64,000 bases of DNA, taken from the NCBI GenBank assembly GCA_023443285.1, contig JAEZVB010000002.1:65838-129837 (forward strand), given 5' to 3'. The position numbers were made by a program, and so were the translations under genes. The notes beneath the pieces are model-generated. The model saw nothing but the letters and a program-made list of their open reading frames with translations. It was not told the origin of the DNA and did no database searches. How positions within the stretch are numbered: position 1 is the first letter of the stretch; every line of letters starts with the position of its first letter. Source of the stretch: Bacillota bacterium (GTDB taxonomy: Bacteria; Bacillota; Negativicutes; Sporomusales; Sporomusaceae). Of this stretch, positions 24,268 through 32,771 are shown piece by piece.

Positions 24268-25821
24268 ATGCCCAACCTGCTTTACCTTATTACCGCTATA
24301 TTCTTAGCCGTAATTCTGACAAGTCCGGTTAACGCCGCCTCGGTTATCAACGGACAGTATGCCAATTATGCACCAGGGCCTAATGCCGATGTCAAAGTCA
24401 CCTCACCTGCTGGCGATTACTATGAGCACTTAACTGATTACGCCAACGGGTATTCCCTGCTTGTCCCACGCGGGCTTATTATCGACGCCTCATTATCACC
24501 GGTAGTTACGGTTTTGACAAACGATACTCTTCGCATAGAAATTTTCTACGATAATTTCACCAACACCGAGGCTTCAACCGCCGACTATATGGCGTACAGC
24601 AATAAGTTTATAAACAACACCCGTGAACATACCTTGCTCGCCAATGAAACCTACCGCGAAAACGGTTTCAAGATTCACTTGCTAAACTGGACACGCCGCA
24701 AGCTTGCCCACGTACCCAACGACAAAAACTATTATGCCAGCATTGAGCTAGCTAAAAACGAGAGTGAAGTCTACACTGTTATGATTAAGTCTACCCAGCC
24801 TATTGAAAACGCTGGGGAAATCGCCGCCAGCTTTACTTTGGTCGAGCGGCAGGGCACACCAGAGTTTAACCGTCCTGAAGCTAAGTCAACTACCCCCTTT
24901 AATGCTGAAACCCGCGCGCTTTATGATCATTTTTTTAGTACAGCAAGCCCGCTGCGCTGGGGTATTTTCGAACCGGTCGCACCCCAGAAATTTGAAAACC
25001 TGGATGCTTTGGAAGCCAAACTTAACTATACGTTTCCCATATTAGTTCGCTACCAGTCGTTTAACGAAAGACTGCCGATCATGGCGCTTAATGCGGCTTA
25101 CGAGCGGGGAAGAACCGTGGAACTGACACTCCAAACCGGTTATGATTTCACCGATAATTCTAGCACCATCTATGACATCCTGGATGGAAAATACGATGAA
25201 TATTTCGAAATGTATGCTAAACAAATAAAATACTTTGGCCATCCCATTCTCTTTCGACTAAACAACGAAATGAACGGTGACTGGTGTTGGTACTCGGCCC
25301 ATTATTACAGCAAAGATGCCGAACTGTATAAAGCCATGTGGCGCCATATTCGCGGCATATTTGATGCTAACGGCGTTGACAATCTCATTTGGGTATGGAA
25401 CCCTCACGATTTGTCTTTCCCTGCTTTTAAGTGGAACCATTATTTAATGTATTATCCTGGTGACGAATATGTCGATGTTGTTGGTCTGACAGGCTATAAC
25501 ACCGGCACCTATTTTCCCGGCGAGAGGTGGCGGGAATTCTCCAGTATTTATCCGCAAGTTTATAGCGAGTATGCGCAGCATTTTTCGAAACCGTTTATGA
25601 TTACTGAATTCGGTTCTAATTCCTTCGGTGGCAATAAGCCAGCGTGGATGAATCGCATGTTTGATCAAATCGGTCAATTTAACAAAATAAAAGTTGCCAT
25701 TTGGTGGAACGGGATTGACCGCGACTCCCAAGGTAATCCTGGCCGCATTTACTTGCTGGATGAAACCGCGGAAACCACCGAAGCGTTTCGGCAGGGACTA
25801 ACCAAGTTTAGCCGCCAATAA
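24268..25821 (+). CDS. Secreted glycoside hydrolase, GH26 (beta-mannanase)-like
   Basis: A 517-residue exported protein. The signal peptide ends near SPVNA-AS (about residue 25). An N-terminal region of about 190 residues is of unknown, beta-rich type. The catalytic (beta/alpha)8 barrel follows (about 215-510), with the acid/base E334 in RLNNEMNGDWCWY and the probable nucleophile E447 in PFMITEFGSNS, in the order known for GH26. GH26 enzymes cut beta-mannans or mixed-linkage glucans; the substrate here may also be an exopolysaccharide. ATG 24268 is eight bases from AAAGGAG; ATG 24262 would be too close. No other polysaccharide genes adjoin it. Confidence 0.82.
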   Translation: MPNLLYLITAIFLAVILTSPVNAASVINGQYANYAPGPNADVKVTSPAGDYYEHLTDYANGYSLLVPRGLIIDASLSPVVTVLTNDTLRIEIFYDNFTNTEASTADYMAYSNKFINNTREHTLLANETYRENGFKIHLLNWTRRKLAHVPNDKNYYASIELAKNESEVYTVMIKSTQPIENAGEIAASFTLVERQGTPEFNRPEAKSTTPFNAETRALYDHFFSTASPLRWGIFEPVAPQKFENLDALEAKLNYTFPILVRYQSFNERLPIMALNAAYERGRTVELTLQTGYDFTDNSSTIYDILDGKYDEYFEMYAKQIKYFGHPILFRLNNEMNGDWCWYSAHYYSKDAELYKAMWRHIRGIFDANGVDNLIWVWNPHDLSFPAFKWNHYLMYYPGDEYVDVVGLTGYNTGTYFPGERWREFSSIYPQVYSEYAQHFSKPFMITEFGSNSFGGNKPAWMNRMFDQIGQFNKIKVAIWWNGIDRDSQGNPGRIYLLDETAETTEAFRQGLTKFSRQ

Positions 25822-25838
25822 TAATCGAATTATCATAT

Positions 25839-25889
25839 AAACAAAATTGCCGGTATGTGGCTAAAAACCACACGCCGGCAATTTTGTTT
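25839..25889. terminator. Bidirectional intrinsic terminator
   Basis: AAACAAAATTGCCGG and CCGGCAATTTTGTTT form the outer stem and TGTGG/CCACA the inner one. It separates the convergent GH26-like and GGDEF-like genes. Confidence 0.85.
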
Positions 25890-25913
25890 ATACAGAGTAT
25901 CACGGAAAACTGC

Positions 25914-27596
25914 TCACGATTTCCGGCGATACCTTTTGATTGACATCATGATAAACTTGCGGGCTTCCACCCGGTTAACCGCTTTGCGGCTTTCCATATC
26001 ACGCGTCGCCCGTTCCCAGGCTGCCAACAGGCTTTCTCCCTGTTTGGTCATCGCCGCCCCTGTTGTTATACTTAACGGCAACTCAGGCTTGCGTATATTA
26101 TGCAGGTCAACATTGTATTTTATATCTTTTTTGAGATCCTCCAGCGCTTCCGTTGAAACACCGGTAAGCAGCGCAACAAACTTGTCTCCATCAATACGGG
26201 CTGCCATACAGTCCGAACCGATCACCAGTTTAAGAATATCGGCAACCGTTGTAATTATTGTATCTCCGGCCATATGGCCGAGGAAATCATTAATTACCTT
26301 CATGCCATCAATACTTAGGACAACAAATCCACTATCAGTATTACCATATTGGGCAGCTATATTTTTCTCAAATACGGACTGGGTATATAAATTGGTTAAA
26401 CTATCGCCGGTCGACAAATCCGTCGCCTTACACTCTTGAGCCATCACCGGTTGCTGCTGCGGAGCTGCGAGGTCTTGCGACGATAAAACAGCTACTTCAT
26501 CCTGATTTAGTTCAGGTGCTGCCATTGGTTGAGACTCACGAAGAATGACAGGTTCTTTTTGGGCTGCCGCTCTGCTTCCTTTATAGGCGGCAACCGCCAT
26601 TACTCTGTCAATCACTGCGGCTGGTGTTGTATCAGCCATTTCTGCAGCAACTTTCTCGGTTAATTTTCTAGCAGGAATAATCTTCGTTGCGGCAGGCTTG
26701 TCGGCCACAGGTGCCTTGCCGACAGCCGACGCAGAATCAGCTGAATTTAATGCAATCATCTCGGCGATTTTTCTGACGGCGATGGTTTCCGCATTCTCTG
26801 CACTCGGTGTGGCTACGGACTCATTTCTCAGTGTGTCTGTTTTTTCGGCAAGAGTCGCTTTAGCCTCAGAGATTTTTAGCTTTTTCCCAGCAACAGCCTG
26901 ATTTTCGATTACTGCACCTGTCGGTGTCTCAACAGCTTTTGGACGGCGCAACAAGTAGACTAACAAAAGTAATGGTATAATGCCTAGGAAATATACTCCC
27001 CCAAGCCATGCCAACCAGCGGCCAACCACCTGTTGTTCACTTATACCGCCAGGCGCCAAATTCGCAAACATGGCTTCCATGGTTGCCTGACGAATGACAC
27101 CATAATCAACACCTGTCCTTGTTCCATTAACAGTGGCCGGTACAGCTATTACCGTAACCTCTTCATCCAGCAACCAGTCAGTTCCCGTCATCCGTCCGGC
27201 GAATTCCCGTCCGGCAGCCGCTTCCGCAAAATAGTTTTGCCTGGAGATATCGCCAACACCACTGCCACTGGTGTCAGAGTAGACTTTTCCATCAAGTTGC
27301 GCATACCCCAGCGCTACAAAATCGGCAGTAAGAAAACTGCGCAAATCCACAGGCAGAGCCTCTGGATCGCTCGTGTCAATTGCGTTTAGTTTGGCAATAC
27401 CCCGTATGTACGCAGTCTGACCCGCTAACCAATACACTTCGGCTTCAGCCCTAAGTTTCTTGTTTTGTACCTGGTTGATTTCCTTTACATATTGTTTTTC
27501 TACAAAAGCAACTTCTGCAATAAAAATCAGCGGTAGCAGTATAGCTGCAAGTATCAGAAAATTTACGAGTTTACCCTTTGCACTATTGCTTTGCAT
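25914..27596 (-). CDS. Membrane sensor protein with degenerate GGDEF domain
   Basis: A 560-residue protein. One membrane helix (about 12-30), an extracytoplasmic PDC/Cache-like sensor (about 35-195, with VDLRSFLTADFVALGYAQLD), a second helix (about 200-220), then a 160-residue low-complexity Ala/Val-rich linker, and a C-terminal GGDEF-type domain (about 395-550: SIDGMKVINDFLGHMAGDTI). The signature motif reads DGDKF instead of GGDEF, so cyclase activity is doubtful; it may bind GTP or c-di-GMP as an effector. ATG 27596 follows AGGGGGAAG. The disrupted gene at 27617 lies just upstream on the same strand. Confidence 0.82.
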   Translation of the reverse strand: MQSNSAKGKLVNFLILAAILLPLIFIAEVAFVEKQYVKEINQVQNKKLRAEAEVYWLAGQTAYIRGIAKLNAIDTSDPEALPVDLRSFLTADFVALGYAQLDGKVYSDTSGSGVGDISRQNYFAEAAAGREFAGRMTGTDWLLDEEVTVIAVPATVNGTRTGVDYGVIRQATMEAMFANLAPGGISEQQVVGRWLAWLGGVYFLGIIPLLLLVYLLRRPKAVETPTGAVIENQAVAGKKLKISEAKATLAEKTDTLRNESVATPSAENAETIAVRKIAEMIALNSADSASAVGKAPVADKPAATKIIPARKLTEKVAAEMADTTPAAVIDRVMAVAAYKGSRAAAQKEPVILRESQPMAAPELNQDEVAVLSSQDLAAPQQQPVMAQECKATDLSTGDSLTNLYTQSVFEKNIAAQYGNTDSGFVVLSIDGMKVINDFLGHMAGDTIITTVADILKLVIGSDCMAARIDGDKFVALLTGVSTEALEDLKKDIKYNVDLHNIRKPELPLSITTGAAMTKQGESLLAAWERATRDMESRKAVNRVEARKFIMMSIKRYRRKS

Positions 27597-27616
27597 GCGC
27601 TTCCCCCTGTCAGCCT

Positions 27617-27823
27617 CTAGTTATCCGAATCCCTGGATACTGTGCTATCGCTATGATTTATTTCCGCAATACTCTGCTGCGTTCCTTTAAGCCGGTTATT
27701 TTCTTCCTCCAGCCTTTCCAGTTTGGCTGTTAGTTCAGGCAATACGCCGGTTGGTTAGTTGTCTTTCATCCATATAGCGGCCGTTCTTAACCGTTTTGCA
27801 ATATGCAAGATACTATTTGACAT
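27617..27823 (-). pseudogene. Small coiled-coil gene broken by an in-frame TAA
   Basis: ATG 27823 has an ideal GAGGAG site and opens a frame coding MSNSILHIAKRLRTAAIWMK plus two residues, then TAA (27757-27755). The same frame continues for 45 more codons to TAG 27617 and codes a typical coiled coil (LTAKLERLEEENNRLKGTQQ). The continuation has no start or ribosome site of its own. This looks like a 68-residue gene with a nonsense mutation, or a stop that is read through. It would have been the first gene of the unit with the degenerate GGDEF protein. Confidence 0.6.
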
Positions 27824-27902
27824 GGCTCCTCAATATCCTTCCCCTATTAACCTCTATTTGATGTCCGGCATAGAATATATAAGATTATTGGAGGTGGATA
27901 TA

Positions 27903-28496
27903 ATGGCCTTGTTCCGTGCTTATAAAAAATCAACAAAACCCAAACTTGCCATATCTGAGAATATGTCATGTGCTGACGAGCTGTGTCCCAATCACCCTGA
28001 TTTATTGCTTCTCCGGGATGCAGCGGCCGATGAGCGTAATGCTATTGCCTTTTATCTGGAAGCGTCCCGAACCTCCTGTCTGCCCCATCTCTTTTTGGAC
28101 GTAGCCGAGGACGAAATGCATCATTATGTTGAAATCATGCGGGAAGTTTCCCGCCTTGATCCCGTACAGGCTCAAATGTTTAGCGAGGAAGAACTTGATA
28201 TCCTGTTAATGACCCGACCCAAACCCAAGACTAAAGCAGCTATCCTCAAGGAAAGCAATAGCCCAGTGGTTCCGCCTGACCGCAAAGACATGCCGACAAT
28301 AATTCTGGCAACCAAAGCCTTACATGACGAACTCCAAGCTACAAATAAATATCAAAGATATATGGAAACCGCCGAAGACCGTGATGTGCAGTTGCTGTTC
28401 TGCCACCTAATGAACGAAGAGAAGGAACATATTGCCGAATTCACCGCCGCTCTGTTTGCGCTTACCCACGAACCTATACCACCAGAAGACGACTAA
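27903..28496 (+). CDS. Ferritin-like di-iron protein
   Basis: A 197-residue protein with two helical halves, each carrying the ExxH-type ligand pattern of ferritin/rubrerythrin-like proteins: AADERNAIAFYLEASR with EDEMHHYVEIMREV, and HDELQATNKYQRYMETAED with EEKEHIAEFTAAL. It may bind iron or manganese and take part in oxidative-stress defence; there is no rubredoxin domain. A Cys-containing N-terminus (SCADELCPNHP) precedes the first half. ATG 27903 follows GGAGGTGG; a frame extension to 27759 is unlikely. Confidence 0.72.
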   Translation: MALFRAYKKSTKPKLAISENMSCADELCPNHPDLLLLRDAAADERNAIAFYLEASRTSCLPHLFLDVAEDEMHHYVEIMREVSRLDPVQAQMFSEEELDILLMTRPKPKTKAAILKESNSPVVPPDRKDMPTIILATKALHDELQATNKYQRYMETAEDRDVQLLFCHLMNEEKEHIAEFTAALFALTHEPIPPEDD

Positions 28497-28503
28497 ATAA
28501 GTG

Positions 28504-28535
28504 AAAAGGACAGGCAAAAAAGCCTATCCTTTTTA
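28504..28535. terminator. Bidirectional intrinsic terminator
   Basis: AAAAGGACAGGC and GCCTATCCTTTTT pair around AAAAAA, between convergent genes; T-rich on both strands. Confidence 0.8.
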
Positions 28536-28883
28536 TTTATTCCCACGGTGTACATGCTGTTTCCCGCTTGACTCGGCTTTAATTTTAGGCTTGACCTCTA
28601 CTGCTGTCAGTATTACCTGATTGTCTTGGCAGGCAACCTTAATCTGATAATCAACTATACCTTGCTTATAAAGATTAAGTTTTAGCTCAAGTAACGCTTT
28701 GCCAACTGACTCTTTGAGCTCTGGTGTAAAGTAGGCACTATTAATATCTTCTGCCGGTTCCTTTTTTGCTGACTTGACCGGCCGCGAAACCGGTTCATCC
28801 AGAATTTCGGTCTCAAAGGTGGGCTCCTCTTGCCAGCCCTTTAGCATTTCACTATCGCTAAGATTTTTTTTGATTTTACCCAC
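28533..28883 (-). CDS. Hypothetical protein
   Basis: A 116-residue charged, soluble protein with no recognised domain. The first 50 residues look disordered (EPTFETEILDEPVSRPVKSA); residues 50-100 could form a small alpha/beta unit (ELKESVGKALLELKLNLYKQ, then QIKVACQDNQVILTAVEVKP). The start has an AGGAGG site. It begins five bases after the amidohydrolase-like gene ends, so both are probably co-transcribed. Confidence 0.6.
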   Translation of the reverse strand: MGKIKKNLSDSEMLKGWQEEPTFETEILDEPVSRPVKSAKKEPAEDINSAYFTPELKESVGKALLELKLNLYKQGIVDYQIKVACQDNQVILTAVEVKPKIKAESSGKQHVHRGNK

Positions 28884-28888
28884 AATAA

Positions 28889-29548
28889 TTACCTCCTGGA
28901 AAATACAACACTAAATTCTTTGACTACAGCTGCCAAAATATCAATTACTTCTTGGCGGTGATACTCCCTGAGCGTCCGGGAAATTTCAAGTTGAAAGGCA
29001 TTATAGTTTTTGCCATACCCCGGATAACGCCGCCCTTCGCCCCAGCGATGCGCAGCCAGCGACTGATTGCCCACCCAGTGTTTATCAAATACAACTTTTG
29101 CATCTGGAAAAGCCTGATGGACTTTTGCCTTCAGTGTTTTACCAAACCATTGTCTGACCTTGCCGGAGCAGGTTTGCCCATGAATTGTCCCTACCTCAAG
29201 ACTCAAGGGGCCATGAAGTTCATCCTTCATGCCATGAATGCCAATATGCAGGTAAGGTCTGGCTAATTGGCAATATCCGGGCGCTAATAATCCTCTATTA
29301 TAAAGAAACTGACTGATAACATCCCGGTATTCCCATACAGCCTCGTCATTTCCTAGGCTCGGCGGGCGGTTAAGATCAGCAATTGTCCGCGAAACCGTTC
29401 CAATAATCCCGGCGCATCCGGTCTTGCCCATAATCCCGGCAGCAATCTCGTCCGTAAATCGATCGGCTTTCGGTGAAGTGGCATGTACAGCATCAACGTG
29501 ACAACAGTTATTGCCAAAAGCATATTTAACATAATTACCATTTTTCAA
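28889..29548 (-). CDS. N-formylglutamate amidohydrolase-like protein
   Basis: A 219-residue protein of the FGase fold: HVDAVHATSPKADRFTDEIA, SRTIADLNRPPS, and YLHIGIHGMKDELHGPLSLE supply the conserved His/Asp/Arg residues of zinc-dependent amidohydrolases of this family. The true substrate is uncertain, as many members do not act in histidine breakdown. It starts at TTG 29548, seven bases after AGGGGG. It leads a two-gene unit with the hypothetical gene at 28533. Confidence 0.72.
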   Translation of the reverse strand: MKNGNYVKYAFGNNCCHVDAVHATSPKADRFTDEIAAGIMGKTGCAGIIGTVSRTIADLNRPPSLGNDEAVWEYRDVISQFLYNRGLLAPGYCQLARPYLHIGIHGMKDELHGPLSLEVGTIHGQTCSGKVRQWFGKTLKAKVHQAFPDAKVVFDKHWVGNQSLAAHRWGEGRRYPGYGKNYNAFQLEISRTLREYHRQEVIDILAAVVKEFSVVFSRR

Positions 29549-29695
29549 TATGTAACCCCCTGCAAGTTTTCTTAGGAAAAATGGCCGTCTTTTTAACCAA
29601 AATGCAAAGCCCTATTTCCTTATTTGCAAGGATATTTTTTGATATGTATTTAGCAGATATTCTAGTATTTCTTTACCTGGAGCACCAAATCCTGC

Positions 29696-29739
29696 AAAAA
29701 AATAGTAGGCTTTCCAGCAATTACTGAAATTCCTACTAT
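29696..29739 (-). terminator. Intrinsic terminator of the Fe-S protein gene
   Basis: On the minus strand ATAGTAGG and CCTACTAT enclose an inner TTTCAG/CTGGAAA pairing and are followed by TTTTTTT, directly after the stop at 29753. The region 29549-29695 shows no gene. Confidence 0.75.
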
Positions 29740-29752
29740 CTTATTCTATGAA

Positions 29753-30466
29753 TTAGTCTTCCCTGATTGTACCGTCTGTACCGATTACCACCACACGCCA
29801 GGGAATCATCTTACCACTTTGTTTCAGCGCCTCTATAACAGCGTTTTCTAAGCCACCACAGCAAGGCACCTCCATGCGGACTACAGTAAGGCTTTTGATT
29901 TCATGCAGTTGCAATATTTCGGTTAACTTAGCAGCATAATTGGCCTTATCCAGCTTAGGACAGCCAATAACCGTAATCTTATTGCGCATAAACTCAGCAT
30001 GCAGATTAGCATATGCATAGGCTGCGCAATCAGCCGCTACCAGCAGGTGAGCGTTGTCAAAATAAGGTGCATTTGCCGATACCAGCTGCAATTGACATGG
30101 CCATTGCCGTAACTGCGAGGCTGTCGCCACCGTCTCACTACGACTAGTTTCTTCTTTCCTTTTGAGCTCCCTGGCCATTGTGCCCGGGCAGCCACATGCC
30201 ATCTGCGGCAAACTGGTCGGCGCCTTGCCGGCGGCAATATGTTGCTCAACAGCTGCTTCGTCAAAAGCAGGCGCTTCTCGCTCAATAATGCTAATGGCTC
30301 CGCGGGGGCAATCAGGTAAACAGGCTCCCAGTCCATCACATAAGTTGTCTGCTACCAATTTAGCTTTTCCATCAACCAGTTGCAAAGCCGCCTCATGACA
30401 AGCCCCGATACATAATCCACAGCCATCGCACTTGTCCTCATTAATAGTAACAATTTTTCTCAGCAT
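29753..30466 (-). CDS. 4Fe-4S dicluster protein with extra Cys-rich domain
   Basis: A 237-residue protein. The N-terminus is a two-cluster ferredoxin domain (CDGCGLCIGACHEA and CDGLGACLPDCPRG). The rest (about 75-237) has more conserved cysteines: MACGCPGTMA, ITVIGCPKLDKANY and VPCCGGLENAVIEAL, a pattern seen in uncharacterised anaerobe proteins of electron-transfer type. Start ATG 30466 follows AAAGGAG. A Crp-like palindrome lies at 30545, upstream of this gene. Function in redox metabolism is inferred only. Confidence 0.75.
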   Translation of the reverse strand: MLRKIVTINEDKCDGCGLCIGACHEAALQLVDGKAKLVADNLCDGLGACLPDCPRGAISIIEREAPAFDEAAVEQHIAAGKAPTSLPQMACGCPGTMARELKRKEETSRSETVATASQLRQWPCQLQLVSANAPYFDNAHLLVAADCAAYAYANLHAEFMRNKITVIGCPKLDKANYAAKLTEILQLHEIKSLTVVRMEVPCCGGLENAVIEALKQSGKMIPWRVVVIGTDGTIRED

Positions 30467-30544
30467 ATCTATTCTCCTTTATCTTTATTTTTTGAAGTCT
30501 TTTGTATTCTTAGATAAAGGATATACCAAAGTCAATTAACTGTC

Positions 30545-30560
30545 GGTGATTAAAATCACA
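30545..30560. promoter_or_regulatory. Crp-like palindrome upstream of the Fe-S protein
   Basis: GGTGATTAAAATCACA matches TGTGA-N6-TCACA with a single mismatch; the inner TGAT-TAAA-ATCA is perfectly symmetric. It lies 79 bases before ATG 30466, a suitable place for a Crp/Fnr regulator. Confidence 0.5.
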
Positions 30561-30579
30561 TCTGCAACTAATCTCGTAG

Positions 30580-31056
30580 TTATTCGGGACAAGAGTATGG
30601 GACAATGGTAACCGGACACTGAGCTACATTAAGCACACCATAACTAACGCTGCCTAAAACTCCACCTAACATTGGGTTCATGCCGCGTGACCCCATAATG
30701 ATCATCCGCACACCGTCTGGTAAGCAACTTTCACCCTCCGGCACAGAATCGCGTATCCCCGCTTCCTGACAAATCTGATCTTTAGCATCCCCAATTCTTA
30801 GTTTTAACTCATATTCTACTCCGGCTTGTTCCAAGATACTTTTGGCAGATACTATTACCTCTTCAAACAGATGCTGCTGATAGTCGCGAATGGTGGCTTC
30901 CCCGAAGAATACCTTGGTATGTGCAGTACGAAAGCTTGGCTGCACATTTAAGACAATAAGCTTTTCCTGTAATAATTTTGCCAGGTTTGCAGCCAGCCGC
31001 AATGCCTCTAGAGCATTGTGTGAACCGTCAAAGGGAACTAGAATATCTTTCTTCAT
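30580..31056 (-). CDS. Universal stress protein, UspA family
   Basis: A 158-residue protein with the UspA fold: MKKDILVPFDGSHNALEALR at the start and the ATP-binding signature GSRGMNPMLGGVLGSVSYGV followed by CPVTIVPY at the end, so it is probably an ATP-binding member. An insertion of about 12 residues (RDSVPEGESCLPDGV) precedes the last strand. ATG 31056 follows AGGAGGTATTAC. A weak Crp-like half-site (TGTGAT at 31083) lies upstream. Confidence 0.9.
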   Translation of the reverse strand: MKKDILVPFDGSHNALEALRLAANLAKLLQEKLIVLNVQPSFRTAHTKVFFGEATIRDYQQHLFEEVIVSAKSILEQAGVEYELKLRIGDAKDQICQEAGIRDSVPEGESCLPDGVRMIIMGSRGMNPMLGGVLGSVSYGVLNVAQCPVTIVPYSCPE

Positions 31057-31121
31057 GGTAATACCTCCTGTCGTAAAAGTTATGTGATATTAATTCGCCA
31101 ATACTATAAATTTTCCTTTAT

Positions 31122-32756
31122 TTACTTGTAAAGTTTGTTGTTCATAGTCAAATAATCCAAAAATCTTTTGGCCAGCTCTGGGTCAAATTGTGTTCCCATC
31201 CCTAATTCTATTTCTTGCATAGCAGCTTTGTTATCCAGGGCACTTTTATATGGACGGTCATGGGTAATAACGTCATATGTATCTGCCAGAGAAAAAATAC
31301 GAGCCAAAACAGGGATCTGCTCCCCTTTTAGTCCATAAGGATAGCCATTACCGTCCCAGCGTTCGTGAAGAGCTAGTATGATTTCCGCCAACGTTGGTTC
31401 TCCGATAGATTGTGCCATCCGATATCCAATATCACTGTGGCCTTTTACAATCTCCCATTCACTAGATGTTAGAGGACCCGTCTTCCCTAATATATCGACA
31501 GGAATAGCCACTTTCCCAATATCATGTAGCTTTGCCAGTTGTATGATCTGTTTTATTTCGGCAGAATCACTATCCATTCCCAAGAAGGCAATAAAGTCAA
31601 ACACTAATTGATTTACTCTGTCACTATGATCATTGCTTTCGAAGCAGCGATTACGAAGTATTTCTTCCAGCCTGGTAATTATGCTTCTGCGAACTTCTCT
31701 TCCTTTATTGAGTTTGTCATTATACATCCTGTTTTCAGCAACATTAAACATTTCTGCAAGACGGATAGCCCCCGAACTTTTGGTCGTTGCTCCCATTGCT
31801 GCACTCAAGGGGATCGTACTGTTAACCACATCCGTACAGCCACGCTGAATCTTTTCACACACCTTGGCACATTCACTTTCGTCTGCTTGCGGGAGTATAA
31901 TAAGAAACTCATCGCCACCCCAGCGGGCGACAATGTCCTTCTGTTGACAGGATTTCCTTAGTATCTTCGCCAGTTCCACCAAAAGCAAATCCCCCTGCTG
32001 GTGGCCGAAAACATCATTAATTAGCTTCAAGCCATTCATATCAATCATGATAATGCTTATCGGGAGCGAGTCGGGTTTCTCTAATTCCGGCAATACGGCT
32101 TCGACATGAGCACGATTGAATAGGGATGTTAATTTGTCATGATAACTCAAAAAGCGAATTTTTTCTTCCGCCTTCAATCTCTCTGTTATGTCTGTCAGGA
32201 TCATCATGATCAAAATGTCTTCCGTTGTTTCCTCGGTCTGGGCTAATATTTTGCATTCCACCTGAACATCTTTGTCACCTAACTTAAAAACAGTTGGAAT
32301 CTGCATTAATTCCTTTTTTTCAGACCCCCTGCAACAGGAAAAAACACGCGTAAAAGCGTCCTGCAGTTCCTTTTCAACAGCGTTATTCCCTTGTCCTAAA
32401 AGCTCAGGTATCGATAGTCCCCCTATTTTTTTGCCAAAAATTCTTGTACACTCGGCACTATATTGTCGATCCACTGTTAGATCACGACCAAAGGTAAGGA
32501 AACCTTGATTCGCGTTATCTAATAGGTTCTGAACCTCATTTTGATGACGCTTCAGTACTTGACCCTGACTGTCACTGATATAAAAAACCTTTTTGGTAAT
32601 GCGAAGCAGCTTTTGGTATTGGCTTGCCAACGTTTTATAATGCAGCAGCAGCTCATTGCCGCAATACCGCTTATCTGTAATGTTGGCCATTGCTGCCCGC
32701 ATAATTTCTTTCTCATCACGAAATAATCTCTCGTCACTATTTCTGCCTGAGGCCAC
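31122..32756 (-). CDS. PAS-GGDEF-HD-GYP protein, SiaD-like position
   Basis: A 544-residue cytoplasmic protein. An N-terminal helical and PAS-like region (about 1-190) precedes an intact GGDEF domain (MIDMNGLKLINDVFGHQQGD and ARWGGDEFLI) and a C-terminal HD-GYP domain (KLHDIGKVAIPVDIL, HERWDGNGYPYGLKGEQIPV). It could both make and break c-di-GMP. The inhibitory RxxD site is absent (QQKD). GTG 32756 follows AAGGGGGGCG. It is the last gene of a siaB-siaC-siaA unit, in the place of the SiaD diguanylate cyclase, from which it differs by the added HD-GYP. Confidence 0.88.
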   Translation of the reverse strand: MASGRNSDERLFRDEKEIMRAAMANITDKRYCGNELLLHYKTLASQYQKLLRITKKVFYISDSQGQVLKRHQNEVQNLLDNANQGFLTFGRDLTVDRQYSAECTRIFGKKIGGLSIPELLGQGNNAVEKELQDAFTRVFSCCRGSEKKELMQIPTVFKLGDKDVQVECKILAQTEETTEDILIMMILTDITERLKAEEKIRFLSYHDKLTSLFNRAHVEAVLPELEKPDSLPISIIMIDMNGLKLINDVFGHQQGDLLLVELAKILRKSCQQKDIVARWGGDEFLIILPQADESECAKVCEKIQRGCTDVVNSTIPLSAAMGATTKSSGAIRLAEMFNVAENRMYNDKLNKGREVRRSIITRLEEILRNRCFESNDHSDRVNQLVFDFIAFLGMDSDSAEIKQIIQLAKLHDIGKVAIPVDILGKTGPLTSSEWEIVKGHSDIGYRMAQSIGEPTLAEIILALHERWDGNGYPYGLKGEQIPVLARIFSLADTYDVITHDRPYKSALDNKAAMQEIELGMGTQFDPELAKRFLDYLTMNNKLYK

Positions 32757-32771
32757 ACCAAACGCCCCCCT

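Noticed and set aside
25855..26439. A 194-codon plus-strand frame
   Set aside because: It begins inside a terminator hairpin and runs antisense to the GGDEF-like gene.
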